Shown here in pieces: positions 62,454-64,000 of a stretch of DNA of 64,000 bases. The notes beneath the pieces were generated by a model. It made no database searches. It had not been told where the DNA came from and worked only from the letters and a program-made list of their open reading frames with translations. Where the stretch lies: contig CAMLLD010000005.1 of the NCBI GenBank assembly GCA_946480785.1, forward strand, positions 1 through 64,000. The letters are read 5' to 3'. The stretch's first letter is position 1. Every line of letters starts with the position of its first letter. Both the position numbers and the translations under genes were made by a program. The DNA is from an uncultured Blastocatellia bacterium (GTDB taxonomy: Bacteria; Acidobacteriota; Blastocatellia; Pyrinomonadales; Pyrinomonadaceae).

Positions 62454-64000
62454 ATGACGAAGACGAGACTCATTCGTGTGTCTATTGTTTTGCTCGCCGT
62501 GTGCGCGCTGGTCGCAGTGCTGAACAGCGCGGGTGTAGGAGCGAAGAACGAACCAACGGCGCCAGCGAACGTTCGCATCACGCCTCCGGCGCCGGTGTTT
62601 GACGATAAGGATCGCCTCGCCGAGCTGACCCAACGCCGCGACCGCGTGGCCCAGACCATTGGACCACAGTCGTTCCTGATCCTGTTCAGCACAGAGCCGC
62701 GCGTTTACACCAACGACGTCGACTACCCGTATCGTCAGGAAAACAATCTTTACTATCTCACCGGCTTGAAGCAAAAAGGCGCGACGCTCGTGCTGCTCCC
62801 GGGCAACACGAAGGTGCGCGAGATCCTCTTCATGCCGCGCCGCAATCCGCTCGCGGAAACGTGGACCGGCCACATGTACAGCGCTGAAGAGGCGAGCCAA
62901 CTCTCGGGCATTCGCGAGATCTGGCTAACAAGCGAGTTTGAGCCGTTCATCAAATCGTTGCGCAACCGGCAGCCGTATCGTCCGAAACCGGAGAACATCC
63001 TGCTGTCGGACCAACCCGCAACGACGACCGTGAGCAACGACAACGGCTACAACGCGCTCTTCGACGCGGCGGCCAAAAACGAAGCCGGCGTTTATCTGCT
63101 CGTGCCGGGCGCGGCTGAAAGTCGCGAGTACAAGCAGGAGCAACGCTTCGCGGCCGAGTGGGCGCAGACCGCTTCGGGCTTCAGCGTGAAGAATGCGTGG
63201 CCCGTGTTTTCGCAGATGCGTCTGGTGAAGTCGCCGATGGAGCTGCGTCTGCTGCAGCACGCGGTCGACATCAGTATCGAAGCGCATCAGCGCGCGTGGG
63301 CCATGGCGAGCACGGCGAAGTGGGAATACGAAGTCGACGCGATCATGGCGTACACGTTCAAGCTGCGGAACGCCGACAACTGGGGTTATCCGGACATCGT
63401 CGGCTGTGGTCCAAACGCGACGACGCTTCATTACATCGAGTCGCAGGGCGCGGTAAAACCGAACGATCTGTTGCTGATGGATGTCGGCGCGGAGTACGAC
63501 CATTACACGGCTGACGTGACGCGCACGTTTCCGGTGAACGGCAAGTTCAGTCCGGCGCAGGCGGAGGTCTACCAGATCGTTTACGACGCGCAGGAAGCGG
63601 TGGCGAAAGCTTCGAAGCCGGGCGCGACGTTGTCCGATGTAAACCGGGCGGGCACCGAGGTCGTGAAAGATGGGCTGTTGAAGCTGGGTCTGATCACGGA
63701 CAAGGATTCAATGCCGCAGTGGCGGATGTGGTTTATGCACGGCACGTCGCACTGGCTCGGCATGAACGTTCACGATGTTGGCGGGCCGTCGAAGATCGTG
63801 CCCGGTGTCGTGTTCACGAATGAGCCGGGGATTTACGTGCGGCCGGACGCGTTGGACCAGATGCCGTTTGGTTGGAAGCCTGAAGACTGGGATAAATTTA
63901 AAGCCGCAGTGCGACCGGCGTTTGAGAAATATAAGGGTGTCGGCGTCCGCATCGAGGATGACTTGCTCGTAACGGACAACGGCGTGAAGTGGCTTACCGA
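62454..64000 (+). CDS. Secreted M24B Xaa-Pro aminopeptidase, 3' end cut by window edge
   Basis: The frame is open from ATG 62454 (AAGGAG 8 bases before) to the window end, 515 codons. A signal peptide (IVLLAVCALVAVLNSAG) precedes an AMP_N domain (about 45-190, NLYYLTGLKQKGATLVLLPG) and the creatinase/aminopeptidase fold. Metal ligands are visible in LLMDVGAEYDHYTADVTRTF (Asp, Asp), GTSHWLGMNVHDVG (His), FTNEPGIYV (Glu) and VRIEDDLLVT (Glu). It removes N-terminal residues before proline in the periplasm. It follows the kinase gene by 38 bases and may be co-transcribed. Confidence 0.93.
   Translation, partial: MTKTRLIRVSIVLLAVCALVAVLNSAGVGAKNEPTAPANVRITPPAPVFDDKDRLAELTQRRDRVAQTIGPQSFLILFSTEPRVYTNDVDYPYRQENNLYYLTGLKQKGATLVLLPGNTKVREILFMPRRNPLAETWTGHMYSAEEASQLSGIREIWLTSEFEPFIKSLRNRQPYRPKPENILLSDQPATTTVSNDNGYNALFDAAAKNEAGVYLLVPGAAESREYKQEQRFAAEWAQTASGFSVKNAWPVFSQMRLVKSPMELRLLQHAVDISIEAHQRAWAMASTAKWEYEVDAIMAYTFKLRNADNWGYPDIVGCGPNATTLHYIESQGAVKPNDLLLMDVGAEYDHYTADVTRTFPVNGKFSPAQAEVYQIVYDAQEAVAKASKPGATLSDVNRAGTEVVKDGLLKLGLITDKDSMPQWRMWFMHGTSHWLGMNVHDVGGPSKIVPGVVFTNEPGIYVRPDALDQMPFGWKPEDWDKFKAAVRPAFEKYKGVGVRIEDDLLVTDNGVKWLT

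Overview
The window reads as chromosomal DNA of a Gram-negative (diderm) bacterium. It most resembles the Acidobacteriota, probably class Blastocatellia (subdivision 4). The basis is an acidobacterial-type VWFA protein, a zinc-ribbon/TonB protein, a DUF4388 protein, a lipid cluster resembling the myxobacterial/acidobacterial ether-lipid (elb) genes, and LptB with RpoN. The lineage call is inference from gene content. Coding density is high, genes often overlap by 1-8 bases, and I see no rRNA, tRNA, CRISPR array, prophage or intact IS element.

Layout. 1-7453 (+): the end of lptB, then rpoN, hpf, rapZ, a mannose-type PTS IIA and an HPr-Enzyme I fusion. This is a regulatory PTS without a sugar permease, followed by a one-pass membrane protein and a CPBP protein. 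7510-7924: RNase P RNA. 7971-8567: two small genes. 8524-15630 (-): ccsA/hemX-like, hemA, hemC, hemD, a sensorless sigma-54 activator, an alkaline-phosphatase-superfamily enzyme and an MFS transporter, probably one operon. 15748-20477: VWFA protein, HD protein, small membrane protein, proline dehydrogenase, NfeD, PP2C phosphatase. 20539-22610 (-): cysK-like and metB-like genes. 22659-27074 (-): a PEP-CTERM protein, then an operon of DppB/DppC permeases with an ABC-2 exporter pair. 27273-29459 (-): a UbiE/MenG methyltransferase and an M16-fold protein without its zinc site. 29717-32159 (+): ECF sigma factor and TonB-family protein. 32156-34691 (-): aminotransferase, coaD and a DUF433/DUF5615 toxin-antitoxin-like pair. 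34796-38436 (+): a SAM-II riboswitch with a terminator hairpin, then metH. 38456-41874 (+): PlsC-type acyltransferase, diacylglycerol kinase-like protein, PilZ, DUF4388. 41794-48487: methyltransferase, S74 secreted protein, M49-like peptidase, PPC-domain protein. 48570-56347 (-): a four-gene lipid cluster (HAD phosphatase, DUF2088/LarA-like, four-domain reductase-ligase-ACP-acyltransferase, SDR) matching the elb ether-lipid locus. 56448-64000: TPR lipoprotein, UPF0182 membrane protein flanked by two copies of a long inverted-repeat element, Ser/Thr kinase, and a truncated Xaa-Pro aminopeptidase.

How the genes work together. RpoN and a sigma-54 activator occur in separate operons, so heme synthesis may be linked to sigma-54 control. 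Sulfur amino-acid metabolism is split between cysK/metB and the riboswitch-controlled metH. Lipid genes (plsC-like, DAG kinase, elb cluster, lptB) are prominent. The most notable points are the elb-like cluster, the SAM-II riboswitch with a compensating pseudoknot before metH, a perfect 32-bp palindrome inside the Enzyme I gene, the paired inverted-repeat elements, paired palindromic boxes before the PEP-CTERM gene, and a RapZ whose Walker A lysine is methionine.
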